Below, one piece after another: positions 52,704-60,242 of a DNA stretch of 64,000 nucleotides (the stretch's first letter is position 1; the number at the start of each line of letters is the position of its first letter). The DNA is from a virus: positions 1-64,000 of IMG/VR virus record IMGVR_UViG_3300024265_000043; one strand, written 5' to 3'. A program made the translations under genes and the position numbers. The notes beneath the pieces were generated by a model that did not search any database, was not told where the DNA came from, and was given only the letters and a program-made list of their open reading frames with translations.

Positions 52704-52727
52704 TTCTGCCTTTCTGTTCAATGTTTT

Positions 52728-52814
52728 CGCGCCCCCGCTATTCGGTATATCAGCGGATGTTAGGATTCACTATTTCACCTATTGGCGGATCGCCAGTCGT
52801 AGGACGGAGGCGCG
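52728..52814 (-). other. large intergenic structured element
   Basis: In - strand order CGCGCCTCCG (52814-52805) pairs with CGGGGGCGCG (52737-52728) as a 10-bp stem. Inside is a second hairpin: CCTA and TAGG, enclosing TGGCG-ATC-CGCCA. The remaining inner part offers CCGCT/AGCGG, which competes with the main stem. It begins 15 nt after the previous stop and ends 24 nt before the next gene's AAAGGCA box. It looks like a bigger relative of the elements at 55.6-61.7 kb. Confidence 0.6.
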
Positions 52815-52829
52815 ATGTTTAGTTCTGTT

Positions 52830-53165
52830 CTACGAATAATAAAAAGTTCCGCATTTGAAAATCACCTTCAAATCGTATCCTAGAGATTCCAGCAGATCAA
52901 GCAAAAAGTCATCAGCGTAAAGATGCCCGCTTTCGCAATCACTGGAAGCAATTATCATCTCTAATTTTTCTGCTGCCTTTTCTGGTGATATAGGAGCACC
53001 GACTTCTGGTTTTATAGTGCTGTGCACATCTCTAAGGCTCGTGTAAATCGTTGCACCCTCTCCAGGCTCTGAATTATCAGGCGTTGTTGTGTAGATGCGT
53101 TGATAGTTGCGGGTTGCCGCCCAAAATGTGGTCCCGCGAACTGTGGCTACTCTATGCCATTTCAT
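52830..53165 (-). CDS. hypothetical protein
   Basis: A 111-residue protein with W-A-A-T-R-N-Y-Q-R-I-Y and E-K-A-A-E-K-L-E-M-I-I-A-S. Its ATG overlaps the previous stop (ATGA). Not recognised. Confidence 0.5.
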   Translation of the reverse strand: MKWHRVATVRGTTFWAATRNYQRIYTTTPDNSEPGEGATIYTSLRDVHSTIKPEVGAPISPEKAAEKLEMIIASSDCESGHLYADDFLLDLLESLGYDLKVIFKCGTFYYS

Positions 53166-53632
53166 AATTTCACTCTTCTTTCTGCCCGTTCAATCATTTC
53201 GGCGGCAGTGTCTCTTAATAAATCATCCATCATTTTACTTTCAATCTCAATCGCTGATGGGTTGCGATGCCTACTCAAAACCGTTGCCATAAAATCTTTA
53301 GCGGCCAATATGAACGATTTATTCTTGGCGTAAATTTCTGGATTTAGTTGCCTTGCAAGTGATTCTTGGCTGGCGCTCAAATATGCTGTTCCTGTAGCTG
53401 GATGCGGCAGGAGCGCGGGCTTTCTGTGAATTGTGGTAGTATAGCCAATAATATCGCCGCTATCTGCCTTAATGGGAACCTGTTCAATCTTGGCAAATTC
53501 CTTATGCGCCATAACGATTTTTCGCCACCCCTTCACGCTTAATATGACCATTTCACCCTTTCGAGGTTTCTTAAATGGCACAAAGAAAACATCGTTCTTC
53601 ACTAGCGCAAGTTCTTCTTTGGTCAGTTTCAT
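53162..53632 (-). CDS. hypothetical protein
   Basis: A 156-residue protein, helical, with G-Y-T-T-T-I-H-R-K-P-A-L-L-P-H-P near the middle and a charged C-terminus (I-E-R-A-E-R-R-V-K-L). ATG at 53632 is preferred for its GGATGG; a frame from 53668 overlaps the methyltransferase-like gene. Not recognised. Confidence 0.5.
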   Translation of the reverse strand: MKLTKEELALVKNDVFFVPFKKPRKGEMVILSVKGWRKIVMAHKEFAKIEQVPIKADSGDIIGYTTTIHRKPALLPHPATGTAYLSASQESLARQLNPEIYAKNKSFILAAKDFMATVLSRHRNPSAIEIESKMMDDLLRDTAAEMIERAERRVKL

Positions 53633-53648
53633 AATTCCATCCTGAATA

Positions 53649-54266
53649 TTATCCCCATTGTTCTGCAAAGGCGTTGGCGATTCCAGGCAGTATCAATGCC
53701 CGATCTTTCCCGCGATTTGGTCCCGGTGACATTTTATGAATGCGTGCCTCTCTGCCATCTACAATATTCGTCGGTTTAAGTAGTGGGAGTCCCTTAACTT
53801 GCAATTGAGTCGCCTTGGTTTCTCCATGTCCGAACATCCACGGTTGAATTATTTGACACAAAAAATCGTCAAGCGTCCCAATTATTTTTTGGCCCCATCC
53901 ATGCATGATAGGGTTCTCCATGACGATTTTCTCAATCTCTGCATGAGCAATATCACGGTAAAACACCGCGCCATCTATCAAATCTTTCCATCTCTGGGTG
54001 CCTCTTTGCACCTTTGCGATATCTAAGTATTTAGTGCTCGGATATAACCATCTTACTCCAGAATTCGCCAAGTATGTGCATGGGGGGAATGCAATCATCA
54101 TGTCCCATCCATCATTTATAATATCCATCACATCGCCTTGATAGTGTGGCCCCGGCGATTCAGTTGGTAAAATATCGCAACTTGTCGCGTCGTGCCCCTT
54201 CGCAAGGAAAGCATTCCGAACACGCCCTGAATACTCACAAGCGATTAGAATTTTCTTGGGGTTCAT
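53649..54266 (-). CDS. putative DNA methyltransferase (cytosine-C5-like fold)
   Basis: A 205-residue protein. I-A-C-E-Y-S-G-R-V-R-N-A-F near the start resembles the SAM-binding strand-loop of this fold, S-C-D-I-L-P follows as the acidic second strand, and I-A-F-P-P-C-T-Y-L-A matches the P-P-C catalytic motif of cytosine-C5 enzymes. It is shorter than usual C5 methyltransferases, which have over 300 residues, so the target-recognition region is small or missing. These stand-alone proteins are common in phages. Its stop overlaps the next gene. Confidence 0.65.
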   Translation of the reverse strand: MNPKKILIACEYSGRVRNAFLAKGHDATSCDILPTESPGPHYQGDVMDIINDGWDMMIAFPPCTYLANSGVRWLYPSTKYLDIAKVQRGTQRWKDLIDGAVFYRDIAHAEIEKIVMENPIMHGWGQKIIGTLDDFLCQIIQPWMFGHGETKATQLQVKGLPLLKPTNIVDGREARIHKMSPGPNRGKDRALILPGIANAFAEQWG

Positions 54267-54685
54267 AGCCCTAGAACCGAATCTAAAGTTTCATTAATTT
54301 TATCCATAACCGATTCATATTCATTCGTCGTATAGCCTTCTTGTTCAAGCAATGACTTCGCGCTTCTGATTGTTTCTAGCATATCGTTGCCAAAAATCGC
54401 AAATCTGATATCTTGCGCTGGTTCGCTCGCCAAAACTCCCTTTGATTTATGCAATAAATCCTTAAACCATTCTTCATTTTGGATTAATCCCGTCGCCAAA
54501 ACATCATCGGCTATTGCTTCCGCTGTTTTAACCGTGTCCAATATGGACGAGCGCTTGTTATAAAATTCAATTATTGATCTCCCAATATCCTGGCTTTCAC
54601 TATACAGAGATGCTACACGTTGTTCACCCTGCATTATTATCGCCGTTTGAGCTGGCCCGCTACGTTTGATTGTTAAAATATCCAT
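54263..54685 (-). CDS. hypothetical protein
   Basis: A 140-residue helical acidic protein (Y-E-S-V-M-D-K-I-N-E-T-L near the C-terminus). AAAGGAAAATAAA precedes the ATG. It overlaps the next gene by 4 nt. Not recognised. Confidence 0.5.
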   Translation of the reverse strand: MDILTIKRSGPAQTAIIMQGEQRVASLYSESQDIGRSIIEFYNKRSSILDTVKTAEAIADDVLATGLIQNEEWFKDLLHKSKGVLASEPAQDIRFAIFGNDMLETIRSAKSLLEQEGYTTNEYESVMDKINETLDSVLGL

Positions 54686-54728
54686 TTTATTTTCCTTTAA
54701 TTAATTAGCCAAAATCCAATCATTTATT

Positions 54729-54956
54729 CTAGTTCAATACCTGCATTCTGTTCAGGATCGCCCCTATATCGGTAACGGATCCACCAAGGCTAAAGTGCCC
54801 GCAATCTGCGCATAGTTCAATCAGGCCCTGTTCTTTAAAATTGCCTAAAGCCTTTTTCGCTTCGTCGAAGCTGCACCCTGTAATATCCTGGGCATATGCA
54901 AGAAAGCCTATTTCTGCGTTGCTGATATTGGTTGCCAGTTCTTTGAATCTGTTCAT
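54729..54956 (-). CDS. small protein with paired cysteines
   Basis: A 75-residue protein. The first half is helical (F-K-E-L-A-T-N-I-S-N-A-E); L-C-A-D-C-G-H near residue 50 is a half zinc-knuckle. The arrangement of helices resembles a small winged helix, but this is uncertain. It starts 1 nt after the next upstream gene's stop. Confidence 0.5.
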   Translation of the reverse strand: MNRFKELATNISNAEIGFLAYAQDITGCSFDEAKKALGNFKEQGLIELCADCGHFSLGGSVTDIGAILNRMQVLN

Positions 54957-54957
54957 G

Positions 54958-55155
54958 CTATGCCTTTGGGTTTCCGAATGGTGAAAAAGGTCCGCCGTTA
55001 CCGCCTAAAGTATTATCAAAGGGCTGGTCATCATATTCTTCTTCTCCGCAATCATAGCATAAATGTGTGTATTCGGGATGGGTGCATTCATCACAAATCT
55101 GATCATTACATCCGCTACAATTAAACCAATCTCCCCTGCATATGTGATTGCCCAT
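54958..55155 (-). CDS. small cysteine-rich zinc-binding protein
   Basis: A 65-residue protein with eight cysteines in pairs (H-I-C, C-S-G-C, C-D-E-C, C-Y-D-C-G), His residues between them, and a Gly/Pro-rich tail. This fits one or two treble-clef zinc sites, as in FYVE-, B-box- or RING-like small domains. AAAGGGATAAT precedes the ATG. The 102-nt gap upstream (55156-55257) holds no feature I can identify. Confidence 0.55.
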   Translation of the reverse strand: MGNHICRGDWFNCSGCNDQICDECTHPEYTHLCYDCGEEEYDDQPFDNTLGGNGGPFSPFGNPKA

Positions 55156-55257
55156 ATTATCCCTTTGCCAGTATGATGAATAAAGTAACAGCTATCCCGC
55201 GAAATACCAAGCATTGCCAAGGCATCTTATTAAAATAGGCTCTGATCGGTGAGTAGT

Positions 55258-55596
55258 TCACGATTTATCACCTAAGTTTAATTTAGCCCTTGGGTCGCCT
55301 TCTTCCTCGTAAGACTGTTTAATAAGTTCTTCACAAGGCACATATTCACCGTTTATCCACTCGCAAATCCCAAAGTAATCACCCGTATAATAAACATGCA
55401 ATTCTTGACCATTAAGCCATTTCAAAAGGGGCTTTTCTTTGTCGCTCCCCTGTACATCATAAGAAAGCCGTGCCGCATTGTATGCACTGTGATACATGCC
55501 CACAACAGCATTGTCATATAAAATTACAAATTCATAAAGAGACAGCCACAAAACACTTATATGATCATCAATTTTGTTTACTTGCTGGTAGTTCAT
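55258..55596 (-). CDS. hypothetical protein
   Basis: A 112-residue protein with D-H-I-S-V-L-W-L-S-L-Y-E-F-V-I-L and an acidic C-terminal end. ATG at 55596 has the AAAGGCACGAA site shared with other genes here; a frame from 55725 would run through the structured gap and overlap the upstream gene. Not recognised. Confidence 0.5.
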   Translation of the reverse strand: MNYQQVNKIDDHISVLWLSLYEFVILYDNAVVGMYHSAYNAARLSYDVQGSDKEKPLLKWLNGQELHVYYTGDYFGICEWINGEYVPCEELIKQSYEEEGDPRAKLNLGDKS

Positions 55597-55618
55597 TTCG
55601 TGCCTTTCTAAAGTTAGC

Positions 55619-55658
55619 GCCAGCTCCCGAATCGAACGAGAGCAAGTACCATACTGGC
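55619..55658 (-). other. three-way-junction element H (diverged)
   Basis: In - strand order GCCAG and CTGGC pair (P1, 5-6 bp), AGTA-TGG-TACT can pair as P2, then a GC linker, then TCTCG-TTCGATT-CGGGA as P3. P3 looks exactly like a tRNA T arm. The following GCTAAC matches element G. It overlaps the stop codon of the gene at 55658-55930. It is the weakest member of the family. Confidence 0.45.
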
Positions 55659-55930
55659 TAATGACGGTCGTCGTCGAACTCGTGCATATAAACACGCCCT
55701 TTGCCGTCGGTTTCCAGCCCGTCAATGATAGTCCCGTTATCTACGTTTCGGTACATTTGTCCGGTGGTGTACATTGTAACGACCTTGCGGCTCAAACCCC
55801 CAGGATTCCGCGCCAATAGGCACACCTGAGATTTTTTATTCGCGTAGTCGAGCGAATATTCTATTACCGGAACATCTGGCTTTGCTGGCTCTCTGCCAAG
55901 GATTCTGTTAATCACGGATGGCTTAGTCAT
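55658..55930 (-). CDS. small hypothetical protein
   Basis: A 90-residue basic protein, beta-rich, with C-L-L-A-R-N-P-G-G-L-S-R-K and an acidic D-D-D-R-H end. A GGAGAAAAG site precedes the ATG. The gene lies between two of the structured elements. Not recognised. Confidence 0.5.
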   Translation of the reverse strand: MTKPSVINRILGREPAKPDVPVIEYSLDYANKKSQVCLLARNPGGLSRKVVTMYTTGQMYRNVDNGTIIDGLETDGKGRVYMHEFDDDRH

Positions 55931-55953
55931 CTTTTCTCCTTCGGTTAGTTAGC

Positions 55954-55998
55954 GCCGCCGCTGGTAGTCAACCAGGCAATGAGTACACATTCGGCGGC
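55954..55998 (-). other. three-way-junction element G
   Basis: In - strand order: GCCGCCG, then AATG-TGTACT-CATT (P2), GC, CTGGT-TGACT-ACCAG (P3), then CGGCGGC closing P1. Total 45 nt. It begins 10 nt after the stop of the methyltransferase gene and is followed by GCTAACTAACC and GGAG of the next gene. No T tract. Confidence 0.65.
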
Positions 55999-56008
55999 TG
56001 GGTAGAAA

Positions 56009-57667
56009 CTATTTATCTATTGTTACCATCCTTGCATTTACTCCCGTTTGCCTGAATGATTCAGCTCCCTTAAACGAACCTTCTTCCAGTTTTTCAGCGC
56101 ATCCATTGACATCTTCCAGCCATTCCCGAAACTCCACGGCCTTGGCGTCTGTTCTGAAAAATGGGCTTTCACTCATTAGACAGACCACTCGCCCGCCGTC
56201 GTTCAGCATCTCAAAGGCTCTCTTGATGTGGTCAATATCTGCCATTTTCTCAAAGGGCGGATTCATTATGATGCGGTCAAATGGTGAGCAATTCCGCCAG
56301 AAATCCACGTCTAGGAAATCCCACCCGCCTAAATCGTGTCCCTTGGCTTTTAGAATCTTCCGAAGGGTAGAATTTACCTCCACGGTTTTTAAATATGCGT
56401 TGGGCCACAATTCCTTGATAGCGTCGGCAATATCGCCCTTGCCCGCCGATGGCTCTAAAATGGTGTTGCTCTCTTCAATGGCTGCTCTCTCAATCATCAA
56501 ATCAATTACAGGGCGTGGAGTGGGGAAAAATCCGTCTATTTTGCACCCGATTAATTCCCGTTCAAGTTCTGCAATTGTTCGCGCCTTAATCTCCGCTTCT
56601 GTTGGTGGCTTAATATATGCCTCCAGCGCTGCCATGACTTCGGCGGAATTAGATTCCTTCACACCTGCCTTTTTCGTTCTGTCGGTCCCGTACCATTTCC
56701 AACCCTCGGGATGATAAGAGGCACGGGCGGCATTATCTAAAATATCAGCGATAACCGCCTTGGATCTGATAGCCTTTAAACAGTCTGGAAGTGTTCCCGC
56801 TTCGATATCATTAGCAAGACCGTAGAGCACAGATTGAATTTTTTGCAATCGTTCGCCGTCTTTTCGCATGGATTCGGCAATCCTTGCCCGCCTAGCTGTT
56901 GGGTTCTGCTGGCTGACTCCAGAATTAAATTTCCCGTCAATTTGTGCGGTCATCTTGTCGGCCATTGCCCGCAATTTATCGCCGTTCTCTTTTATCAAGG
57001 TTTCCCCCTTCGGCCTGGTGGACTTGGCGGTCTGTTCTACTGCTTGCCCTGCCAGTTCCTCAGCTAATAGCCTTTGCTGTTCGTGGTCCTTGGCATACCA
57101 AAAGCCGTATTTCCGATGCCAACGAAAGCCAGTATTTTTTAAACGATCCCTGATTTCTGCCGAAGGTTTGGCCGTGAATATCAATTCAATACCGTTTTTA
57201 TTTGGATTCTCTCGCAATTCGCAAAGTGCGCTCGTGCTGGTTGCCTGTTCTTTGGGTGCCTGTTCTGGTTTTGCGTCGGTTTTGGGTAGTTGGTTTCCCC
57301 CCTCTTCCATAATAATCAGCGCCAATTGATCCACATAATGAGAGCCTTGCAGGTCATATTTGCGAATTTCCCACCCTGTATCATGTCGATAACCGCCTTT
57401 GAGGAAATAGCCCGCACCCATCGAATACTTTTGGCGGTGTTCTTGCTTTTTGTCGTCGCCTGTTAGGTGTTGAACCTCTTCAAAGCCTGAAGCCTTGGCA
57501 ATTTTCCGCATTTCTGAGAAAATATCGCGATTGTGCCCGCTGAATCCTAACAACACCGCTCGCACTTCACGAGAACCGAAATAATCGCTCTGCATGTCGC
57601 TGGTATCTTCTTTATAGATAGCAACGATTGCCCCTTTGGTGCCTATTGGCATCAGTTCAGCCAGCAA
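56009..57667 (-). CDS. N6-adenine-type DNA methyltransferase, C-terminal part of a split gene
   Basis: A 552-residue frame. Near residues 146-200 it has F-T-A-K-P ... G-F-R-W-H-R-K-Y-G-F-W-Y, a small accessory module. SAM-binding is L-E-P-S-A-G-K-G-D-I-A (about 391-401) and the catalytic motif is I-M-N-P-P-F (about 466-471), so it is an N6-adenine-type enzyme. The TTG start at 57667 has AGGGC upstream. Removing one copy of a 19-bp tandem repeat joins this frame to the upstream gene without a stop, giving one 673-residue protein. It is probably the catalytic part of a broken fused gene; re-initiation may still make it. Confidence 0.7.
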   Translation of the reverse strand: MLAELMPIGTKGAIVAIYKEDTSDMQSDYFGSREVRAVLLGFSGHNRDIFSEMRKIAKASGFEEVQHLTGDDKKQEHRQKYSMGAGYFLKGGYRHDTGWEIRKYDLQGSHYVDQLALIIMEEGGNQLPKTDAKPEQAPKEQATSTSALCELRENPNKNGIELIFTAKPSAEIRDRLKNTGFRWHRKYGFWYAKDHEQQRLLAEELAGQAVEQTAKSTRPKGETLIKENGDKLRAMADKMTAQIDGKFNSGVSQQNPTARRARIAESMRKDGERLQKIQSVLYGLANDIEAGTLPDCLKAIRSKAVIADILDNAARASYHPEGWKWYGTDRTKKAGVKESNSAEVMAALEAYIKPPTEAEIKARTIAELERELIGCKIDGFFPTPRPVIDLMIERAAIEESNTILEPSAGKGDIADAIKELWPNAYLKTVEVNSTLRKILKAKGHDLGGWDFLDVDFWRNCSPFDRIIMNPPFEKMADIDHIKRAFEMLNDGGRVVCLMSESPFFRTDAKAVEFREWLEDVNGCAEKLEEGSFKGAESFRQTGVNARMVTIDK

Positions 57668-58049
57668 TATTTTGCCCTGTTCTCGCTTGGTCTCTCGATC
57701 TTCCAGTGGTCTCTCGATCTTCCAGTGCTCGCTCGTTGTTCTGCTTGCGCTGCTCTTTTGCCCTCATAGCAATATCACGCGCCGCCAAAGCTTCTTCTGC
57801 TGTTCTCATTTCGCCAGTTAGACGGAATCCATAGCGGTTGCCTCCCACTGGCTCAATTTGGCTATGTGCAACTTGTGTGGTGCCAGGCGTGTCGGTCCAG
57901 GCAATGTTTATCATGTTACCCACTTCAAAGATGATACCTTTATCATGGGTGCCCCTGTTCTCATATTGAACGACTGCACCAACTTTAAGGCCTTCGGCGG
58001 TGTTCGGCTGATGCCCGTTGTTCATATCAAAAATACTAATGACTGTCAT
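57657..58049 (-). CDS. N-terminal part of the split methyltransferase gene
   Basis: A 130-residue protein. The first 70 residues have the beta pattern of a small SH3-like DNA or protein-binding domain (V-G-A-V-V-Q-Y-E-N-R-G, I-N-I-A-W-T-D), followed by an Arg/Glu-rich helix. Its last 19 residues (after E-D-R-E-T) arise only because of the tandem duplication; without it the frame continues into the methyltransferase. AAAGGGCAAAAC precedes the ATG. I treat it as the N-terminal domain of the ancestral enzyme. Confidence 0.65.
   Translation of the reverse strand: MTVISIFDMNNGHQPNTAEGLKVGAVVQYENRGTHDKGIIFEVGNMINIAWTDTPGTTQVAHSQIEPVGGNRYGFRLTGEMRTAEEALAARDIAMRAKEQRKQNNERALEDRETTGRSRDQARTGQNIAG
57689..57726. 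repeat. 19-bp tandem duplication that splits a methyltransferase gene
   Basis: GGTCTCTCGATCTTCCAGT occurs twice in a row (57689-57707 and 57708-57726), identical in all 19 bases. Because 19 is not a multiple of 3 it shifts the frame of the upstream gene near its C-terminus and creates a stop 57 codons... of ordinary length later it ends at 57657. Deleting one copy yields a continuous reading frame through both genes. Confidence 0.85.
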
Positions 58050-58059
58050 GTTTTGCCCT

Positions 58060-58662
58060 TTATGCGCCTAGTTTTGCTAGTGTGGTTTTGGTTGCTTCGC
58101 CATTTTCCAGCATGTCCTCTAGTTCGTCACGGTGGCGCGTATCGCCTATCCTGTTATGGCTGTGGTTAATCTCATTCCCTCTATTAAATAACACTGAATG
58201 AGTTATTGCCCCGTCATTGACCGCAATCACTGTAGAACCAATAATATAATATTCCACCGTGTGAAAGATTGCCGTAATATCAGCGGCCAATTCCCGCACG
58301 TTATCAAGTGCCGTTTTTGGAGGTTGCGCCATGTCTGCGCATGCTTCCCTTACTTGTGGGGTTGCTAAATATCTTTCAGCCTGTTCTAAGACATTAACCA
58401 CGTTATTTAATGGATGATGTTCATCAAGTAAGATAAAGACATAACCGCCACCGCATTTTTCGCCACCAATCATGGTCGAACCAAGAAGGCAATATCGCAC
58501 TCGCATTTCTTTGGCCGCTTGTTCGTGACATTCCTCAATCCTTTTGGACATGTCGCGGTCAATTATTACTGTTTCATTATCCCAGGTTGCTTTAATCCTA
58601 GAGCCGTGATAATCATCAGGCCCTAAAAATTCTGTTTGAATCACGTAACTATCCGTTATCAT
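58060..58662 (-). CDS. hypothetical protein
   Basis: A 200-residue protein with C-L-L-G-S-T-M-I-G-G-E-K-C-G-G-G in the middle and H-S-H-N-R-I-G-D-T-R-H-R-D-E near the end. GAGGTTAGACG precedes the ATG. The gene follows element C. Not recognised. Confidence 0.5.
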   Translation of the reverse strand: MITDSYVIQTEFLGPDDYHGSRIKATWDNETVIIDRDMSKRIEECHEQAAKEMRVRYCLLGSTMIGGEKCGGGYVFILLDEHHPLNNVVNVLEQAERYLATPQVREACADMAQPPKTALDNVRELAADITAIFHTVEYYIIGSTVIAVNDGAITHSVLFNRGNEINHSHNRIGDTRHRDELEDMLENGEATKTTLAKLGA

Positions 58663-58699
58663 CGTCTAACCTCATTATTTATTATTTTGTTCTATCCGT

Positions 58700-58747
58700 G
58701 CCGCCGTCGGTATCGCTCCGAATCAAGGGCTAAACCCTTTCGGCGGC
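58700..58747 (-). other. three-way-junction element C
   Basis: In - strand order: GCCGCCG, AAAGGG-TTTA-GCCCTT region (AAGGG/CCCTT as P2), GAT, TCGG-AGCGATA-CCGA (P3), CGGCGGC. Total 48 nt. It begins 11 nt after the stop of the gene at 58759 and is followed, after an A/T-rich spacer, by GAGGTTAGACG at the next start. Confidence 0.62.
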
Positions 58748-58758
58748 TAGCTGTGAGG

Positions 58759-58986
58759 TTAAACAGCCAAATTCGCAAAGTAAATATCTGCATTGTCGCG
58801 TCTATCGGCTGGAAAACTTTGCCCATAATTCACCCCGTCTATTGAGAAGGTGACGGAAATACAGGCCTTGTTTTTGCGCACACCAGCACCAGCAACGACC
58901 AGACCGTCACCAATAGTCACCATTTTTAGTGGATTGCCATTTGCCGTGGTGCCTGTTTTGATTATTTTTCTTGTCGCCATTTCCAT
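58759..58986 (-). CDS. small hypothetical protein
   Basis: A 75-residue beta-rich protein (M-V-T-I-G-D-G-L-V-V-A-G-A-G-V, A-C-I-S-V-T-F-S-I-D-G). ATG at 58986 is chosen for GAGGTTAAAATC; a frame from 59046 would run through element D. Not recognised. Confidence 0.55.
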   Translation of the reverse strand: MEMATRKIIKTGTTANGNPLKMVTIGDGLVVAGAGVRKNKACISVTFSIDGVNYGQSFPADRRDNADIYFANLAV

Positions 58987-59011
58987 GATTTTAACCTCGT
59001 TTTCTGTTAGT

Positions 59012-59053
59012 GCCGCCGTTGGATTTGACTCCGTGCCTCCATGCATCGGCGGC
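59012..59053 (-). other. three-way-junction element D (short arms)
   Basis: In - strand order: GCCGCCG, then TGC-ATGGAG-GCA (P2), GGA-GTCAAA-TCC (P3), CGGCGGC. Total 42 nt. P1 is identical to elements C and G, but the inner arms are only 3 bp, so it is degenerate. It begins 14 nt after the beta-clamp gene's stop. Confidence 0.55.
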
Positions 59054-59067
59054 TGTTCATGTCCCCC

Positions 59068-60150
59068 TTAGATTCTTATGGGCATTAACAGTGCGGTTAT
59101 ATCGACGCCACAAGGTAATTTGTCCTTAATGATCGTGGCACCATAGTTATAAAAATCCCTATCTTCTCGTGGCTGCGTGCGCTTTGAATACTGCACTTCC
59201 ACAATTTCGGACTTAAGACTTTTAAGTACGGTTTCTAAAAGGGCTAAGTCATAAGCCACCGGGGCGTCGTCGCCACACTGTTCTTGTAGCTGCACTGTGT
59301 TTTCCCATTCCGTGCAGCTCTCAATATCTTCAACGAATACCCTTAGATCTTTTGGGGAAAAAGTAAATACACCCTTTTTGGTTTCCTTGTTAGCAAATCC
59401 TAGACCTTCTTTAATCGTGCCGATTAAATCGGTTCTGTTAATATCAGCCAAGCCGCCGAAATCAGAAGGGAAAACCGAGCGAAAATCTGGATAGACTTCA
59501 TCAACAAGATGAGAATATATTTTCATTCCCTCGGTTGTGACTCTCAAATACTTATCTCCAATTTCCACAAATGGGGCCTCCGTCCCTTTCTTGTCGATAA
59601 GTTTTAGCCATTCAGGGCTAATAATTCCCTCAAATTCGCCTGCATCGGCTGTAAATCCTTCACGTAGGCACATTTTGTGCCCATCCGTGGAACACATTTC
59701 CAATAGCCCGTCTATTTGCTTCACATAGACGCCCATCAGCGACGGCTTTAGTTCGTCCTTTGAGATAAATCCAACTTGTACTTGCAGGTTCTCAATAATG
59801 GATCTTGACCACCTGCCAAGGGGTGTAAAAGTATCTTCTGGATGGATTGGGAATTGTTCAGGGTCAGTATTGGGAAATTTCACCTTTTTCCCATCATACC
59901 CCAGGACTACCTTGTCCCCGTCGGTTTCAATCTCAATATTGGCTGGTTTGGTTGCCAGTACCTTTTTTAAGACCTTCAACGGTATTGCATAATTGCCCGC
60001 TATATCTATCGGAATTGTGACGGTTGTATCAAGATTTGTAATTCTTGCAATTCCGCCACTTATGCAGATCATCCCAAGTATTGGATAAGTTGGGTTTGCA
60101 GTCAAGATTTTGGTTGATAGTTTTGTTAGTCGTGTTAGTTCGTTAATCAT
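59068..60150 (-). CDS. dnaN: DNA polymerase sliding clamp (beta subunit) homologue
   Basis: A 360-residue protein, the usual clamp length. Features: T-V-T-I-P-I-D near residue 43; Y-A-I-P-L-K-V-L-K-K-V-L; V-K-F-P-N-T-D-P-E-Q-F-P; L-E-M-C-S-T-D-G-H-K-M-C-L-R near residue 150; and the C-terminal A-L-L-M-P-I-R-I, like the V-M-P-M-R-L end of DnaN. It should form a ring that holds a polymerase on DNA. No phage polymerase is present here, so it may recruit host polymerase III. Its message has the shared leader box. Confidence 0.82.
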   Translation of the reverse strand: MINELTRLTKLSTKILTANPTYPILGMICISGGIARITNLDTTVTIPIDIAGNYAIPLKVLKKVLATKPANIEIETDGDKVVLGYDGKKVKFPNTDPEQFPIHPEDTFTPLGRWSRSIIENLQVQVGFISKDELKPSLMGVYVKQIDGLLEMCSTDGHKMCLREGFTADAGEFEGIISPEWLKLIDKKGTEAPFVEIGDKYLRVTTEGMKIYSHLVDEVYPDFRSVFPSDFGGLADINRTDLIGTIKEGLGFANKETKKGVFTFSPKDLRVFVEDIESCTEWENTVQLQEQCGDDAPVAYDLALLETVLKSLKSEIVEVQYSKRTQPREDRDFYNYGATIIKDKLPCGVDITALLMPIRI

Positions 60151-60155
60151 TTTTC

Positions 60156-60180
60156 TGCCTTTCGATTGTTGTTTAACCTC
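60156..60180 (-). promoter_or_regulatory. shared leader box B (ribosome-site region)
   Basis: GAGGTTAAACAACAATCG followed by AAAGGCA precedes the clamp gene. The same order of boxes is found before the genes at 61614 and 62202. GAGGTT and AAAGGCA could both pair with 16S rRNA, giving a double or alternative ribosome site. Confidence 0.55.
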
Positions 60181-60191
60181 ATTCGTTAGTT

Positions 60192-60236
60192 GCTACCGTA
60201 GGCAATGAGCCTAGTAATGCCGTCGCATTCGGTAGC
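60192..60236 (-). other. three-way-junction element B
   Basis: In - strand order: GCTACCG, AATGC-GACG-GCATT (P2), AC, TAGGC-TCATT-GCCTA (P3), CGGTAGC. Total 45 nt. All three stems are perfectly paired, though their sequences differ from element A at 2, 3 and 2 base pairs. It begins 7 nt after the stop of the gene at 60243. Confidence 0.7.
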
Positions 60237-60242
60237 ATTCCT

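Noticed and set aside
55005-55220. 71-residue frame on the - strand overlapping the Cys-rich gene
   Set aside because: No ribosome site, different frame from the well-supported zinc-binding gene at 54958-55155.
55590-55670. tRNA gene at the T-arm-like sequence
   Set aside because: Only the T arm and part of an acceptor strand are present; upstream bases encode the end of a protein and show no D or anticodon arm.
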